A stretch of 64,000 nt of DNA from Flectonema sp. DT1601 (GCA_964019425.1 OZ025822.1:930001-994000); one strand, 5' to 3'; counted from the stretch's first letter, positions 1 to 13,709 are shown. The notes: generated from the sequence alone by a model not told the origin. Numbers and translations are program-made.

Positions 1-3000
1 TCGAAATAAATAAATAAATCGACGTTCCCCTCTGTTATGTGCGTATATTCAAAAAAAAAGAAAAAAAAAAAAAAAAAAGAAAAAAAAAGTTTTAATCCCA
101 TTTTAGCAAACGGCGAGGTCTACGTTAGCTGAAGTTCTGTCTCCCGCCTGCAAATCCTTCAAAGAGCATTTTTTACAACAATTTCTAAAAAAAAAAAAAA
201 AAAAAAAAAACTTGACAAAGCTGCACAACTAGGATTTTGTTTCCTCAGGGAAGCCGAATTTCTGTTTACGCAATTGTAGTTAGTTCTCTTTGTGTGAACT
301 GCACGCAAATGAGGGGAAAAAAAAAAAAAAAAAAAAAAAAAAAAGAAAAGCTGTGAAAAAAGGAAAGCAGCTTTAGTGCGTATTTAACTGGCTTCTGTTG
401 CTCATTTTCACACTTCTATTTTTGTTATTTCTTAAATATATTTATTTGATGCAAGTCACCGTCACCGGTTACACCAAAGTGGATTAAACACTTTTCCTGG
501 ACCACAATATTATCTTTATACATACTTTTTTGATAGACTTGCGTCTGATAGCAACGCAAGTTGATGTTTTATATTTTGTGCGTATTATGAACGTGTGGAC
601 GAAAGCTCCCGTCTTTCCAACTACTATTTTATTTTTTTTGTTTTATTTTTGCGAATACCAAATAGACAAACTGAGTCTGTCTAAAGTTGGTTGGGTGAGT
701 TCGTTGTTTTGTTCTTATCTGCTGTGCAGGAAAGAAAGTTTATACAACTAAGAACCACCACCAATGGCAACCTACACAGAATGACAACTTTAGTAAGAAG
801 ATTGTTTGTTAGTTACTACTGCCACTGAATTGCTGAAAGACTGGTCAATCCCGACCGACTTGCATTCGTGTAAAAGTAGTGAGTCTTCTTTCTTCGGATT
901 CTTACAATTAGTTTGCAATGGGGGAAGGGGGTTTTAAATACAATAATGGGAGGCTATCGAAGTGTCCCGGCTCCTCTTTTTCTCCATTGTTGATGTTTTG
1001 TTTTATTATTTAGTTGGTGCGTACATTTTGATTCTAAATCTTAATGACCAAAAAAAAAAAAAAAAACTTTGGTTTTTTAAATAAGTAAAAAATTTACAAA
1101 TATTTTTTCATTTCAACTCACTCACCCTTTTTCTGGTGTAGAAGTACCCAGAGAAAGGATGAGCTACCCTCGCAGAAGGTGACCTGTTACTTTCATTTCA
1201 CTGTTGTATATTTGCCCTCCTGTGTCGCAAAACAAACAACAAGTGATTTCTCATTTACTGAGAAAGGAAAAGGGTCTGACCGAGTGCGTACATTATTTTT
1301 ATATTTATTTTCCTTCCTATGATGTGGTTTCTCTGAATTAAAGAAGGTGACCATTGTTGCTACCAATAACACTTCAGTATCATTGGGTAGGCCACGATCC
1401 TTTCTTTTGAGTCAGCAACCACTAATTCGTTTCTGTCTTGGCTTCTTATTGTGCGTAGATATGATTTCTTTGGATTATAGGAAGGGTAATTATCTTAATT
1501 TATTCCTCTTCTCTATTGTTGTTGTTGTCAAAGGAAAATATCACTTGCCATCACAGCAGTAGAGAATAGGATCCGATATTAACTTCCGTTCTGCTCTCTT
1601 TCTAAAAGCAGGCACTCGTAATGAGGAGGGTGCACTATTTGGTTGACAGAGCATGTGTCATGCATGAGAATATCTCTGCTGTGTACACTATGTTCTCCCT
1701 CACGGGCTCTCCTCTGGTTTTTTAACTCTCGCAAGTCATCGTTGTAACGCTCTTCTTGTTGTAAACAACGGAGTTGAGTTTTGTTTTACTTCGAGCCATC
1801 TCATCTTTGAATAAAAATTACTTTTTATTATAAATATCCCCTAGTAGCCAAACGATCAAAAAGCGTGCTCCTACAAGGGTAGTCCCTACTACGGCTGGTT
1901 GTAGTGCTTAGCTGACTTTTTATTGTTTTTTTTGTGTTGTAGAAGTGGAAAAAAATTTACTTTTTAATTTAGTCGGACTGAAAGCGAAAACGAAAAAGGC
2001 ACGTCGAGTCTCTTGCAAAACTATTGTTGTCACTGTCGCAAATAAAAACTTCTGTAAGGCGCACGATACTTTGCATAACAACTTTTATTGTTATCATAGA
2101 TTGGTCTGTGTGAGCTTCAGTTATACTACTTGTGAGACATTCCGAAGTAGTTTTTGTACAGCAGCGTACCTAAAATATATATTTGATATTAGTTTCTTTT
2201 TGCAATCAGTATACATGCAGAACTAAGTTATCTTTCTCAAGGTGCTAAGCCGCCCTATTTTGATCATCATTTTCAGCTGCTGGTAGCATTATCTGCTCGT
2301 GCGCTTGAATCACTCAGGTTGCAGTTATAAGCCGCGTGTTATGTTTTTTTTCTTTTTTTTTCCCAATACCATGGCGTATTGAGGTACTACTTTTTTTTTT
2401 TAATTTTTCCCGGCTCCTTTCGCTTACCTGTATTCCTTCACCTAGCTTTTTTTAGTATTCCTCTAGCTCTTTGCCATGTCATCACAACACAACAAATGAA
2501 TAACTAACAACTTACCTTTAAACGTTTAAAATAAAATATTTCTTTAATAAATGCTCACTCCTTTCGTAGCTCCTTTCTTGTTATGGAGTGACGTGAATTG
2601 TTGTGTCTCTAACATGTTTGATAATTGAGGAAGGACATCTATACAAATATAAAAAAGTAAAAAACGATTTTTCAAAATCTGAATTGCGACCACTCATCGT
2701 ATTACTTTACTTAAAACAATAAAATTATAGATTTTCTTACAAAACAAAAAAAAAATAAAAAAAAACATAAGACCAAAAACGAGTATTTTGTTATGTTCTT
2801 TTTTTTTCTTCGTCTCAAAGAATTGTTTTATTGAGTGCACAAACTGCAGGTCAGAATAATTGAGGAATTCTGAATTCTTCTTTTATTGAAGTGTTTGGGA
2901 AGTTTTTAAAGAGAGAGATTATTGCGCCTCTCATCAACTACTGTTGGAAACTTCCTGCAGTTGCACTTTACGTGTGGCGTGTGGTTACTTGTAGAAACTA

Positions 3001-3766
3001 ACTGCTTTTTGCAAGAAAGGAAATGTGAAATACAAAAAAAAAAAAAAAACGTCAATTCTTTTTTAAAAAAAATTTTTATTTAAAGACCATAAATTGTGGA
3101 AAGAAAAAAAAAGAAAAAAAATTTAAACAACATTCCTGCGAGAAGGCCACAACTGTAAATGAGAATGGCAACTTCAAAGTGAAGAGTTTTTCTGTTCCTT
3201 TGGAGACCTCTTTGTTACAGTTGGGACACTGACACTGATAACTCTCTTGATGGCAGTAATATCGCCATTCCTCCCTCCCTCCCATCTTGCTAATTACATT
3301 ATTTGATAATGACTGACCTTGCCAAGTATTCTTTTCCCTTTTCTTTTATTTTGACATTGTTTGACCCGTTGCCGAGAATACATTTGCCTTAATACATTTG
3401 CCTTGTCGTTCCCCCTGCTGGTTATTTATTTTTCCAAAAAATTTAAAAAAGCTAACCTTTAATATGTTGTTATATATTTTGTGATATAAAATATTTTTTC
3501 ACAGACTCTACAAATAAAACCCGCAATCCTCTTTATGGATAGTATGATTTGCTATCCAGTGTTCGACTTGCTTGTGATGTGCAACGTAAGGTGGACATCC
3601 GTGCGATACCTGGCGATTAGTAAAACTCTTATTTGAACTAACCTTTACCGGACCTTGCCATCTTTATGATTTGATTGGTGAGTCGATGTGTTGTTGTTTT
3701 TAAACCTTACCAACGATATGTTTGATAGGTTAAATATTTGCTTGCTCTGTTTCCTAATTTATGTTG

Positions 3767-3796
3767 TGTTGCCTGCACCCTTTTGTGCAGGCAACA
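3767..3796. other. Perfect 12-bp hairpin
   Basis: Arms TGTTGCCTGCAC and GTGCAGGCAACA are exact reverse complements around a six-base CCTTTT loop, and two flanking G-T pairs could extend the stem. It is an isolated G+C-rich structure inside AT-rich DNA. No flanking gene explains it; it could be a processing signal or part of a small RNA. Confidence 0.5.
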
Positions 3797-6700
3797 TGTT
3801 AATTTTTGCCTGTTTTCCCTTTTCCTCTGCGACTGAGCAGCACCCCTTGCTGATGATTGTGATGTAACCACAATAGGAAGTAACTTACCCTTTTAAGATG
3901 TGTTACCTGCCTTCCCACCTTTTTTATTTTTTAAAAAAGGAATGATGCGAATTCTTGCGTCCATCCGTTTAATTTAACAACAGAAATACGCAATAAATGA
4001 AAGGTACTGCGTGAGGCGTGAGCTTGTCTCCGGAAGTTTGGCTTCGCTGACTTCGATAAATAATAAAGTGAATAATGGCTGACGTTTATTTTTAACAGTT
4101 TCTTTTTTGTTTTTTTGTTTTTGTTTGAAGTATTGTTTGATAAATGACAATAGCGATAGTTGAGTCTGATAATTGGGTTGATTCCTGTACTTGCGAAGCT
4201 TGTTACTGTTGTTAAGTAAAGAGAAAACAAGCATTTCCTCAGATTTCAATAATCTCCTTTCCCTTGCCTTGCGCTGATTGTTGTTATTTTTTAACATTCT
4301 TGGTTGGAGAAGGAGAGTATAACGACAAGGACAAATAATTGCCGTGCCTTCTTGTAACAGTTCAACGTTTTTGACTTTAAAATGTGAAAATAGCGTGACA
4401 ATACAAGACGAGGTACTTTATAAGGCACTCCGTAATATATTATAGCTTGCGTCTACTTTTTTATATATTTTTGTTTTGCGGTTTTTGGTCAATCTGGACC
4501 AGAAGATTCATACTTCTCCAAAAACCCTTCTGTCTCACAGTTATGTGTAACGACAAAAAATAAATTTAAAAAAAAAAGTTTTTCTTAATTTAAAAAAAAG
4601 AATTAATATTTTTGATGTGGATTATTAACAATTTGATTGCGTTAGAAGGAGAACAACAGGAGTGTTTTCCAAACATTGCATGTGTACTTTAATTGGTTAT
4701 ATTATTGCACAGCTTCCCAAGGATTGATGTTGTTGTGACAGATAGGTCGCTTTCAACGGCATTTTTTTATAATTCTCGTTTTTTTTTTTTTTTCCCTCTA
4801 TTCGGGTACTTTCCTTTTTCTAATTCGCGTGGGAGGATAGAAACCCCCGCAAATGTCTCTTTTTTTTAGTTAGTTAGTTTCAGTTAATCTTTTAAGAAAA
4901 AAATTTAAAAAAAAAAAAAAAAAAAAGAAAAGAACTCCTCTACAAAGTTGCTTTTGGCTGCGCATCTGCTACGTACTGTTGTTTTGCGGTAGGATCTTCT
5001 TACAGTGAATTAATGTGTTTGGTAGTCGGTATCATGCTTTCAAAGCAGACAAAACGATGTCTTCCTCTCCATTAATAATTGTTACAGAGTTGCAACAATT
5101 CAAATACTGTAGTGGATTAATATGCAAAATCTCTTACGTCGATCTCCTTCAGAAGATGGAACTATTCCTCAGGCAAGAAGTGTGTTAAATTACACCTCTT
5201 TTGTGTTGTTTAATATATTTTTTTTTAATACACAAACCCAAAACCACCCAACCCTTTGGTTGTGGACGGTCGCTTACAGACCTTTTCTACTGGTTTATGT
5301 CATTATTGTGAGCAAATATCCAACGTCGTGTAGTTGCTCTATCGGCCAATTCTTTTTACTACAACAAAGCTTCTGCTTTGGTTAAAGGGAAGGCTGGATA
5401 CGTGAGCTTCATGATTCCTTGCTCGTATTTTTTTTCCTTACAATTAAAAAAAAAACGATGTACTTTTATTGCCGTTTTTCCCCCGTCTTTTTTTTATGAT
5501 TTTTTTTCCTTTTCTTTTTCATTTGCATTTAGCAAAGTAGTATTGTAAGAACGAAAAAAATGATGTTGGCAGCAAACGTAACTTCCTTTGGATTTATCGG
5601 TTCACGGTTTGTGCAAACAAAACATCAACAAGTGTTATATTACTATTTTCTAAGGCTGATTATTTTCCACCCCTTCAAATTGCTTTATATTTAATCATAG
5701 AATCAAGTTAACCCCCCTTTCAACGTTAGTAGTATTGCCCTGCAAGCAGTCAAGGTAGTCGCAAACCGGTAAAGAAGTTACGCAGTTTATCAAGTGCCTA
5801 TTAAATTAGTAAAATCATGAGCACATGAGGAAAAACTCCCACTGAACCTTATTGCGGGTACAAAGAACAATCTCAATGAATTATTTTACCATCTCCTTTT
5901 TGGCCAAAGCACTTCTGAGGCAACAGAAGGGTTGGTGGTTCATTTGTTTATTTGTTGATTTTCTTTTTTTTTTTTTTTTTTTTTTTGGTTTCTTTTTTTT
6001 TTAAATAAAAAAAAAAAGTAACATGCTAATCCGTGTTTAAGTACACGGGTTTACAACAGATAAAATTGTTTTCATTTTTTTTTTTTCTTCTTTCTTCGTC
6101 TTTTTTTACTGCATGTTACTGCAGTAGTGGATGATTCTGATAAGTTCCTTAACTGAGAGCAACAAGGCAAACGTTTGTTCTAAACTTTTTGGCCGACAAT
6201 CCGGCAACAGAAGGTTACAGAATAATAAAATAAAAGCAAAGTTTCCTACACCTTTTTACTTCATCTATTCCCCATTAATATTGGGGAAAGTCTCTCAACT
6301 ATTTATGATATATAAATATTTTCTTGAAAAAAAAAACTTTTTTTTTTTCAGAGAATTAACTGTGGTGATTAGCTATATCAAGTCAGATCTGATTAGCTAC
6401 GACTCACATTGTTGTGAATAGATCTTTTTCAAGAGTGGTTTAGTGTACTACCACCACCTTAAAAAGAAGGAATTATTTTATCATTTTCTCCAATTGGTAT
6501 TACATTGGACGACTGGTTAATATTTTTTATTAAAAATATTTAACAAAAAAAAAACAAAATATTCTGCTCAAAAAAGTATAGTTCTCGAGGACTCATGTTT
6601 CTTTTCTTCTTCTTCTTCTTCTCTTCTTTCCTTCTATTCTTTTTCTGTACCCAGTTTCGTTTATTTACAAATTACATAATTTTAAAAAAGTTTTTTCTTA

Positions 6701-9700
6701 CCAAAGGATGCTCTTTGCATGCTTATTGCGTTCTTTCCTCTTTTTTTCTTCTTTTTTTGTGTTTAGTCGTTTTCTTATTTTTAACCGAATCGCTCTCTCT
6801 TCTTTATAGTATATATTGTTTCCTTCTTCTGTCTTTCTTTTTCCCCCTCAGATTTTCTGAATTGTATCTAATGTTGAGTAAATGAAAAAAAGTAATAATC
6901 TACTACTGTTTTACACCTGTTACATATCATAAGAATTTCGAATTCTTCTTTGAATGTGCTTCTGTATTGCGATAGTTAATTATAAAAAAAAAAAAGGAAA
7001 AAAAAAGACATTTCCTGTGAGTAAACTCAAGAGAGTTTATTCAAAGATGTTATGCGAGCGTTTCTTAATTTTCTGCTTTCGACTAGGATGGCAGAATAAA
7101 ATAAAAAGGTGAGCTTATTAATAATTAGTCATGTCCGACTTGGTATATTTGAGAAGATTTTTCTTTGTTCTTCTTTTTCCTCTACATGTATCCATAAAAT
7201 AAATACATTGTTTCAGAACTTAGTTTTTCATTATTCAATAGTTTGTATTTATTGGTTAGTGTATTTCCCGTTCATTTGCACTCCTTTCCCTTTTTTTTTT
7301 TTTTCTTTTGTGTTGTATGTTTGTGTGTTCTCGTAGGCTTTTGCTAGTTTCCTACTTAGAGCGGTTTAATCTGCTGTTTGTTTCCCCGTCATTATGTTAG
7401 CTTTCTTCGAATAGAGCCTGCTTGGTTCAAGGTTACGTTTGTCTTTAATTTCTTGCGTCTGTTGGGCTTTTCTTTTTATTGGATGCAATTTTTATTTCTT
7501 ATTTATGTTGTGATTGTGATTCCACGCGTATCTCTGCGGGTGTGTTGATGGAAATCGAAAAAAAAAAAAACTTGGATGCCTGCGTTGTGGGGGGAGAATA
7601 AAAAAGAAAATAAAAAAAGAAAAAGAAAAGAAGATTATGTTACTTAATTCTATTCGCTCTCTTACCTGCCATCAGAGACGAAAGAATATTTCACCTTCCC
7701 CTTTTATTACAATATTTCCTTCTGAATATAGGTTAATCTATTACTAAGTACTTGAAATTATTTCTTCCTTTCCGCAATAATTGTTTTGTCAAGTCCTCGC
7801 TCTTCAGACACTTTATCGAAGCCTACGTTGGTATCGAGCTCTGCGATTGTCTGCTTAGAGAATTTCGAATTATCGGTTGGAGGGAGAAATATCGGTTGCG
7901 GACATGTTTGACGTTTGTTAGTCAACACTTTCCCCTAATAATCAGCAACCTCTCCCTGTGATAATTATTAAGCGTGTTAGTATACTTGAATATGTTAGTT
8001 TGATGAGGTTGGCAGTTTGGTGATCATATTTAGCAAAAATGAGTTCGGCAACCCTCCAGGGCAGGTCATACTCTTCTTTGATTCAGTTTCTTAAGCTGTA
8101 TGACTATTTGTATTCGTGTACAAATTCTTTTTTTTTCTCACTTCCAACGGGGGTGAGTTACTCCGAAACATCTTTCCTTAATCTAAACTGTTTATTGTAT
8201 GTGTATACACCTGTACACCTATCAAGCGTGCATGATATATTTGCTTTGAATAATACCAAAGTAAAGTAAGTTTTCTTTCTCACTTTCACATAATTTTCTT
8301 TCCTTAATCTGAATAATCTGAACCCTTGTCTCTGTATTAAGGGCACTATTGATCTCTGTCAGCGATGCGTTTTCTAAATATTGGAGAGTGAAGTTGCCTT
8401 TCTCTTCCTATTTGCGGTATCGGTGGTAAGGCTTGGTGTCTGTTTTTTTTTTTTTTTTTTTTTCTCTCTCTCGAAAAATTGAAATTCAAAATGAAGCTTT
8501 TTTATGTCTTTTCCTTTATTATGGGTGCTGTTTAGCTGTGGCGCAATACAACATAAGCTGAGACTTCAGTCTTCTACAACAAAGTGACGTCAAATACCCT
8601 CTTTGGAAAACATCGAAGTAAAACTCAAATTTCATTCATTTTCTTTAATTACTTTTGGTAGCGTTGGTAGTAATTTCATTCTCCTTAGACCCCTCCTCAA
8701 GACCCCTCCTCAAAACAGTGAAGCAAAGGATGAAAATTATCATCTTCTTAGTTGGGTTCTATGTATGTAGTACCTGAGTGATTACCCCAAGACTTTGGGA
8801 GTACTCTCTGGCCTGAAGACTTTGGAAAACAGGAGAATTAACAAGTGAATTCTTTCAAAAGTTGGTCTCATCACATACTCCCTCCCCTGACAACTATTTT
8901 CGATGTACGACTACAGGTAGGAAGCTGTCTTTCTTGTTCAGCTGTTTTACTTTTAAGCAATCTTTTCACTGTTCTCTTTTGGGTTCTAGTGAGCGATACT
9001 ATTTTTGTCCACCATTTGTGATGCGGGACTGAGCCGATGCTCAGTGTTGCTTTTCCTGTTACTGGACTTCTGCCCCCTTTGGGTGTTTCTAACTTGTTTT
9101 TATTCCTTTTCCCTAAAAAATATGTCTTGCAAGGTGTGAAGTGTTGTCTTTGAGTAGTGGGGTGACACAGGTATTTCTTTCGGAGAAATATTCGTGTAGC
9201 TGCATTCTCTTTACTATCATACTCTTACTGGTCAAATGCAAACAACAATTAGGTATTCAACACAAAAAAAAAAAATTTACTATTTCTCTGTATGAGTCAG
9301 CTGAGAAGGATTTTTGTTGTCAAAAAACAATAAAAAAAAATTAAAAAAAAAAAAAAAAAGGGTAGGCCACTTTTTTTTTTTCTTCTTTCATACTCTTTTT
9401 CCCCTGTTCTATTATCAAGAATATTTAGTTTTTCAATAAATATTGCTGACTTGGAGGTTGGCTAATCGCTTCATCTTATCTGATCTGGTCGTTGTGAGTG
9501 TTTTGTTATTTTCATTATCAAAAGAAAAAAAAGAAAAAGAAAACGAACGTTCCGTTTGTTCAATTTTTCTAAAGCTACTCTTCCCTGTTGATTAGCAGTT
9601 TATTTTGATTATGAATTCGTGTCTTGTTAGTACGGTAGAAGTGTTATCTAACTTCCGATAACACAACAAGAAAAACAAAAACAAAAAAAAAAACAACAAT

Positions 9701-10589
9701 CAATTTTGCTGCTTTTTTCTTTCTCTTTACTGTTTCATTTGGAGTGTTGTTCGATGTCTATTGGGCCGCTCTTTCTTAGAATTACTTTTATCTACCATGC
9801 TGTCTACAGTTAAACTGTAAGCATCTCTTTTTTTTGCTTTTCTTTTTTTTTTTCTGAAGTGGTAATTTGAAATTTTTCAACACAAAACGTGAATCAGTGT
9901 TCCTGCATTAAGCGAATGTCGTTCAGTCTTTAACGCTATGCAACTCTGGCTACTAACACCAATTTTCAAAATCCACTTTTTCTTCTTTCTTCCTTTTGGT
10001 TCTATTTAGCCCGTCTTAACACTGTTTGCCACGTAACGCCTACAAATAATTAAAAAACAAGTGTTAGAGTGTACTTGGCTTCAAAGTACCTATTCTTCCT
10101 TCTTGTCTTCTTAGCCGTTTTGTTTGTGAAGTACTCATTAATTAGAATGGTGTTTACATCATTAGAATTGGAGTTTGTGTTTTGTATTCCTATTTTTAGT
10201 ATGTCTGATCTATTTTTTGGGGGAAACTTAACTTTCTGTCTACGTTGCTCACTCTTTGTTAGCGGCGAGTAAGTTGTTTCTTACAAACAAAACAAAATTT
10301 AACATTTCGAATATGACTTGAGTTGCTCACTTAGTAGTACATTTTCTCAACTTTATTTATGTTAATCATTGTCGTGAAGCTGTACTTCGGTGACCTTGCA
10401 CTGAACTGCTCTGGTTGACTTGTATACATGGTCTCTTTTTAATCGGCATAAGTGAGCTTCACACACGACAACAATTTTCCGACGATTAACTAATTTGTGC
10501 TACCGTAAAAACAAACTAACTAAATCACCGACAATATTTTTTTCCCCTTCCCCCTTTTTGTTTTTTGTTTTTGCTTTTGGTCAAACGCC

Positions 10590-10642
10590 TTTTCCTTTCC
10601 TTTTTCCTTTCCTTTCCTTTCCTTTTTTTTTTTTTTTTTTTG
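10590..10642. repeat. TTTCC microsatellite running into poly-T
   Basis: Consecutive TTTCC/TTTTTCC units followed by a run of about 20 T. It is a simple-sequence repeat with no coding sense. Confidence 0.7.
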
Positions 10643-10835
10643 TTTTTTTTTGGTACTGAAAGCCACTTGTTGTGTGCAGTCTTTTGTAACCGATTATCTA
10701 CTATTACAGACAACAGACGAAGGAAGGGCTGCAAACTGTAATTCTTTTGGAAGTACTAACCTGATATGTTTTATCGGTTATCATAATTGCGCCCATTAAT
10801 GCGACTACGGAGGTTACGCTGTTGATTGCACACTT

Positions 10836-10867
<32 letters not shown>

Positions 10868-11417
10868 GGTTTTTTTTGGTTTTCTTTTTTGATCATTTTG
10901 CGTTGTCAAAAAAAAAAAAAAAAAAAAAAAAAGTGGCTACAGCTTTTTGTGCTGAAACAGCAAAACTTCTTCATTATTTTGTTTTTTCCCCTCTTTTTCT
11001 TTTTCAATTTGGTGGCAGCCATCACTTCTCTCTCTTTGAATGGTGCGCTTATTTGATAATTTTTTTTCCTTGTCGAATAAGTAAATTACGTTCCCTAAGC
11101 ATTTTACTCGCCTGTCTACGCATGCATTTTTCTTTTGATGCCTAGTTTTATTGGTACCCTGCTTTTTTTCATGGTTGCAAGACTATTCCCCAAACAAACT
11201 CAAAAACGCAACGAATTAGCAATGTTGTGATGACATGTGCAGGTTAACTTACAGGTGGGTGTTGGAAATTATGTTTATTTTCTCTCTTAACAGAACCAAA
11301 CAGAATGATGTTTTAGTGAACAAGAAGACAACACGGATCTCTCTCTTTAGATTAGCTATTGATATTATTAACTTTTATATTTTATTCGCTTCAGATCTTT
11401 TAATCACAATCTACAAC

Positions 11418-13709
11418 ATGTCTCTAAAGACCAGCACTTTAGGATTCCCCCGCACGGGTCCAAAGAGAGAAATGAAAACAGCTCTCGAGAAGTATTGGAA
11501 TGGATTGATCACTGCTGATGAACTCATTTCAACAAGTGACTCGATTGCAGTAAAGAGTTACGAAGAGCAACTATCACGTGGAGTTGATTTCATTGGTGTT
11601 GGAGACCACACTCTCTATGATCACATCTTGGATTGGTCTGAACGCTTCGGACTGACATGCTCTCGTGTTAAGGATGCGGGTCTGACTGGACTCGATGCGT
11701 ATTTCACGCAAGCCAGAGGAAGGGACGGCATTCCTGCTCTTGACATGACGAAATACTTTGACTCCAACTACCACTACATGGTACCAGAAGTTCCGGGAGA
11801 TGTTGTCCCAGCCGGTAACTTCAAAGAATTCATTCGTCAGATGGAACTTGCGCAACGGACAGTTGGAAAGGAGAAGGCGACCCCAATTGTTGTCGGTCCT
11901 CTCACGCTCTGCAAGTTGTGCAAGCTACGCGGGAACTTGTCATTCCGTGAGCTTCTAACTTTGGTGCTGCCGTGTTACGAACAGCTGCTGAAGGAACTGA
12001 AACAGATTGGTGTCCAAGAAGTTCAATTCCACGAGCCGTGGTTAGTGAAATCAGAAGCCGTCAGCTCTGATATGAAGGAAGTTGCTGAACTTCTCTACGG
12101 AAAAGGATCCAATTTGACGAAAGCGAAGTCCGGAGTTTCGGTCAACCTCTGCATTCACTTCGACTCAGTACACTCTGAGGTGTATAAATACATCATAAAC
12201 CTTGACGTTGAAAGATTGACTCTCGACTTCTGCAGAAGCTCATCGATGCTTAGTGTTCTCGAGAAGGAAGGATTCCCTTCATCAAAAGTATTGGGTGCTG
12301 GGGTAGTTGACGGTCGCAATGTTTGGAAGAGTTCCGAGAGTGTCGCTAAGTTGCTGGGTCGGATTAGAAAAGTAGTCGGCGACAATGTTGTTGTATCGCC
12401 ATCCTGTTCACTTCAATTTATTCCTTACGATCTGTCAATTGAGAAAGAACTACCTTCGGAAGTCCGCGAGAAGCTCGCATTTGCTGTTCAGAAGTTGGAT
12501 GTGTTAGTAGCTGTCGCTGCTTCTTCATCATCATCTGTGTGCGAACAGTACTTGTGGATTGGAGAAGACAACATTTCTGGAGCAGAAGACATCTCAAAGG
12601 CTACGAAGGTTGGTGAGGTTATGGTCACCGAGGATATGTTCTCTCGATCTGAGGAATTCAAAGTAAGAAGAGCGAAACAAATATCAGTTCCTTGTTTCCC
12701 GACCACCACAATCGGATCATTCCCGCAAACACCGGAGCTGAGGCGCAGTCGTTTGGCATGGAAGCAGCAGAAACTGAGCGAAGCGGACTACCGAGCGGTG
12801 ATTGACGCAGAGCTGAAGAAAAATATCGAAATACAGAATGACATCGGACTCGACGTATTGGTTCACGGAGAACCAGAAAGAAGTGACATGGTAGAACACT
12901 TTGGGCAGAGACTTGATGGGTTCACATTCACTAATCACGGATGGGTGCAGTCATATGGATCTCGTTACGTGCGTCCGCCGATCATCTGCGGAACAGTATC
13001 TCGAAAGGAGGAGATGACGGTGAGAGAGTTCAAGGTTGCTCAGGCGGCAAGCAATGACAAGCCAGTGAAGGGAATGCTAACAGGACCTGTGACTATTTTG
13101 AACTGGTCTTTCTGTCGGGTCGATACCCCTCGCTGGAAGCAGGCGTTGGAGGTGGCGCTTGCTATTCGCGAGGAAGTTGCTGACCTCGAGGCCGCCGGGT
13201 GTCGGGTTGTGCAGGTAGACGAAGCTGCCCTCCGCGAGAGGATGCCTCTGAAAGATGAGGAGGCAGCGAGTTACATGTCGTGGGCAGTGAAGGCATTCCG
13301 TCTGTCGACTGCAGTAGCGAAACCGAGCACTCAGATTGTAACTCACATGTGTTATTCAACTTTTGAAGATATCATTAACAAGATTGATGAGATGGATGCT
13401 GACGTCTTGACCATTGAGAACTCTCGTAGTGGTAATGAAATGCTTGATGCACTTTCACAGTTTGGATACAACAGAGATATTGGTCCAGGTGTTTATGACA
13501 TCCACTCTCCTGTAATCCCAACAAAAGAACAACTAGTCAGTCAGGTCAGGAAGTTGGTTGAAAGTGGACTTCCATTGGATCGCATTTGGGTGAACCCGGA
13601 CTGTGGTTTGAAAACGAGGAAGTGGGAAGAGGTAGTTCCTAGTCTCAAGAACATGGTTGCTGCTGCCAAGACTCTTCGCGAACAGATTCCCAGCCAACGA
13701 AAGCAGTGA
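11418..13709 (+). CDS. metE: Cobalamin-independent methionine synthase (5-methyltetrahydropteroyltriglutamate-homocysteine methyltransferase)
   Basis: 763 residues, the usual length for MetE. The enzyme transfers the methyl group of 5-methyltetrahydropteroyl-polyglutamate to homocysteine, the last step of methionine synthesis, normally in the cytosol. The N-terminus MSLKTSTLGFPRTGPKREMK is the typical MetE start, so I chose this ATG although the frame is open 61 codons further upstream; a pyrimidine tract ending TTCGCTTCAG lies about 23 bases before it. The C-terminal barrel has the expected zinc ligands: His643 and Cys645 in THMCYS, Glu667 in TIENSRSG, and Cys729 in NPDCG. The PTTTIGSFPQT segment begins the second barrel. 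The gene is intact and without introns. It is the first gene of the + strand cluster. The later homoserine dehydrogenase gene acts earlier in the same aspartate-to-methionine route. Confidence 0.97.
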   Translation: MSLKTSTLGFPRTGPKREMKTALEKYWNGLITADELISTSDSIAVKSYEEQLSRGVDFIGVGDHTLYDHILDWSERFGLTCSRVKDAGLTGLDAYFTQARGRDGIPALDMTKYFDSNYHYMVPEVPGDVVPAGNFKEFIRQMELAQRTVGKEKATPIVVGPLTLCKLCKLRGNLSFRELLTLVLPCYEQLLKELKQIGVQEVQFHEPWLVKSEAVSSDMKEVAELLYGKGSNLTKAKSGVSVNLCIHFDSVHSEVYKYIINLDVERLTLDFCRSSSMLSVLEKEGFPSSKVLGAGVVDGRNVWKSSESVAKLLGRIRKVVGDNVVVSPSCSLQFIPYDLSIEKELPSEVREKLAFAVQKLDVLVAVAASSSSSVCEQYLWIGEDNISGAEDISKATKVGEVMVTEDMFSRSEEFKVRRAKQISVPCFPTTTIGSFPQTPELRRSRLAWKQQKLSEADYRAVIDAELKKNIEIQNDIGLDVLVHGEPERSDMVEHFGQRLDGFTFTNHGWVQSYGSRYVRPPIICGTVSRKEEMTVREFKVAQAASNDKPVKGMLTGPVTILNWSFCRVDTPRWKQALEVALAIREEVADLEAAGCRVVQVDEAALRERMPLKDEEAASYMSWAVKAFRLSTAVAKPSTQIVTHMCYSTFEDIINKIDEMDADVLTIENSRSGNEMLDALSQFGYNRDIGPGVYDIHSPVIPTKEQLVSQVRKLVESGLPLDRIWVNPDCGLKTRKWEEVVPSLKNMVAAAKTLREQIPSQRKQ

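Larger units (their letters stand above)
1..11417. other. AT-rich gene-free region with many homopolymer runs
   Basis: More than 11 kb with no gene I can support. Open frames are short (up to about 107 codons), low in complexity (Phe, Leu, Lys and Ser runs) and show no recognisable domain. Runs of 10-25 A or T recur throughout, for example near 60-90, 190-210, 318-345, 4900-4926, 5968-5986, 8440-8462 and 10840-10930. A TTTCC-type microsatellite lies near 10590-10640 and a perfect hairpin at 3767-3796. It may be the upstream flank of the gene cluster or a transcription start region; no such signal is visible. Confidence 0.6.

Noticed and set aside
1621-1725. 34-codon frame (MRRVHYLVDRAC...) after CTAAAAGCAG
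   Set aside because: Has an acceptor-like site before it but is too short and without any recognised feature.
8686-8712. Short duplication of AGACCCCTCCTCA
   Set aside because: A single small tandem duplication with no context.
530-11145. Many frames of 60-107 codons in the first 11 kb
   Set aside because: Low complexity from T/A runs, no domain, no consistent start context; several overlap on both strands.
11235-11417. Upstream extension of the metE frame by 61 codons
   Set aside because: MetE begins at the internal MSLKTS; the upstream part is AT-rich and contains an acceptor-like TTCGCTTCAG.
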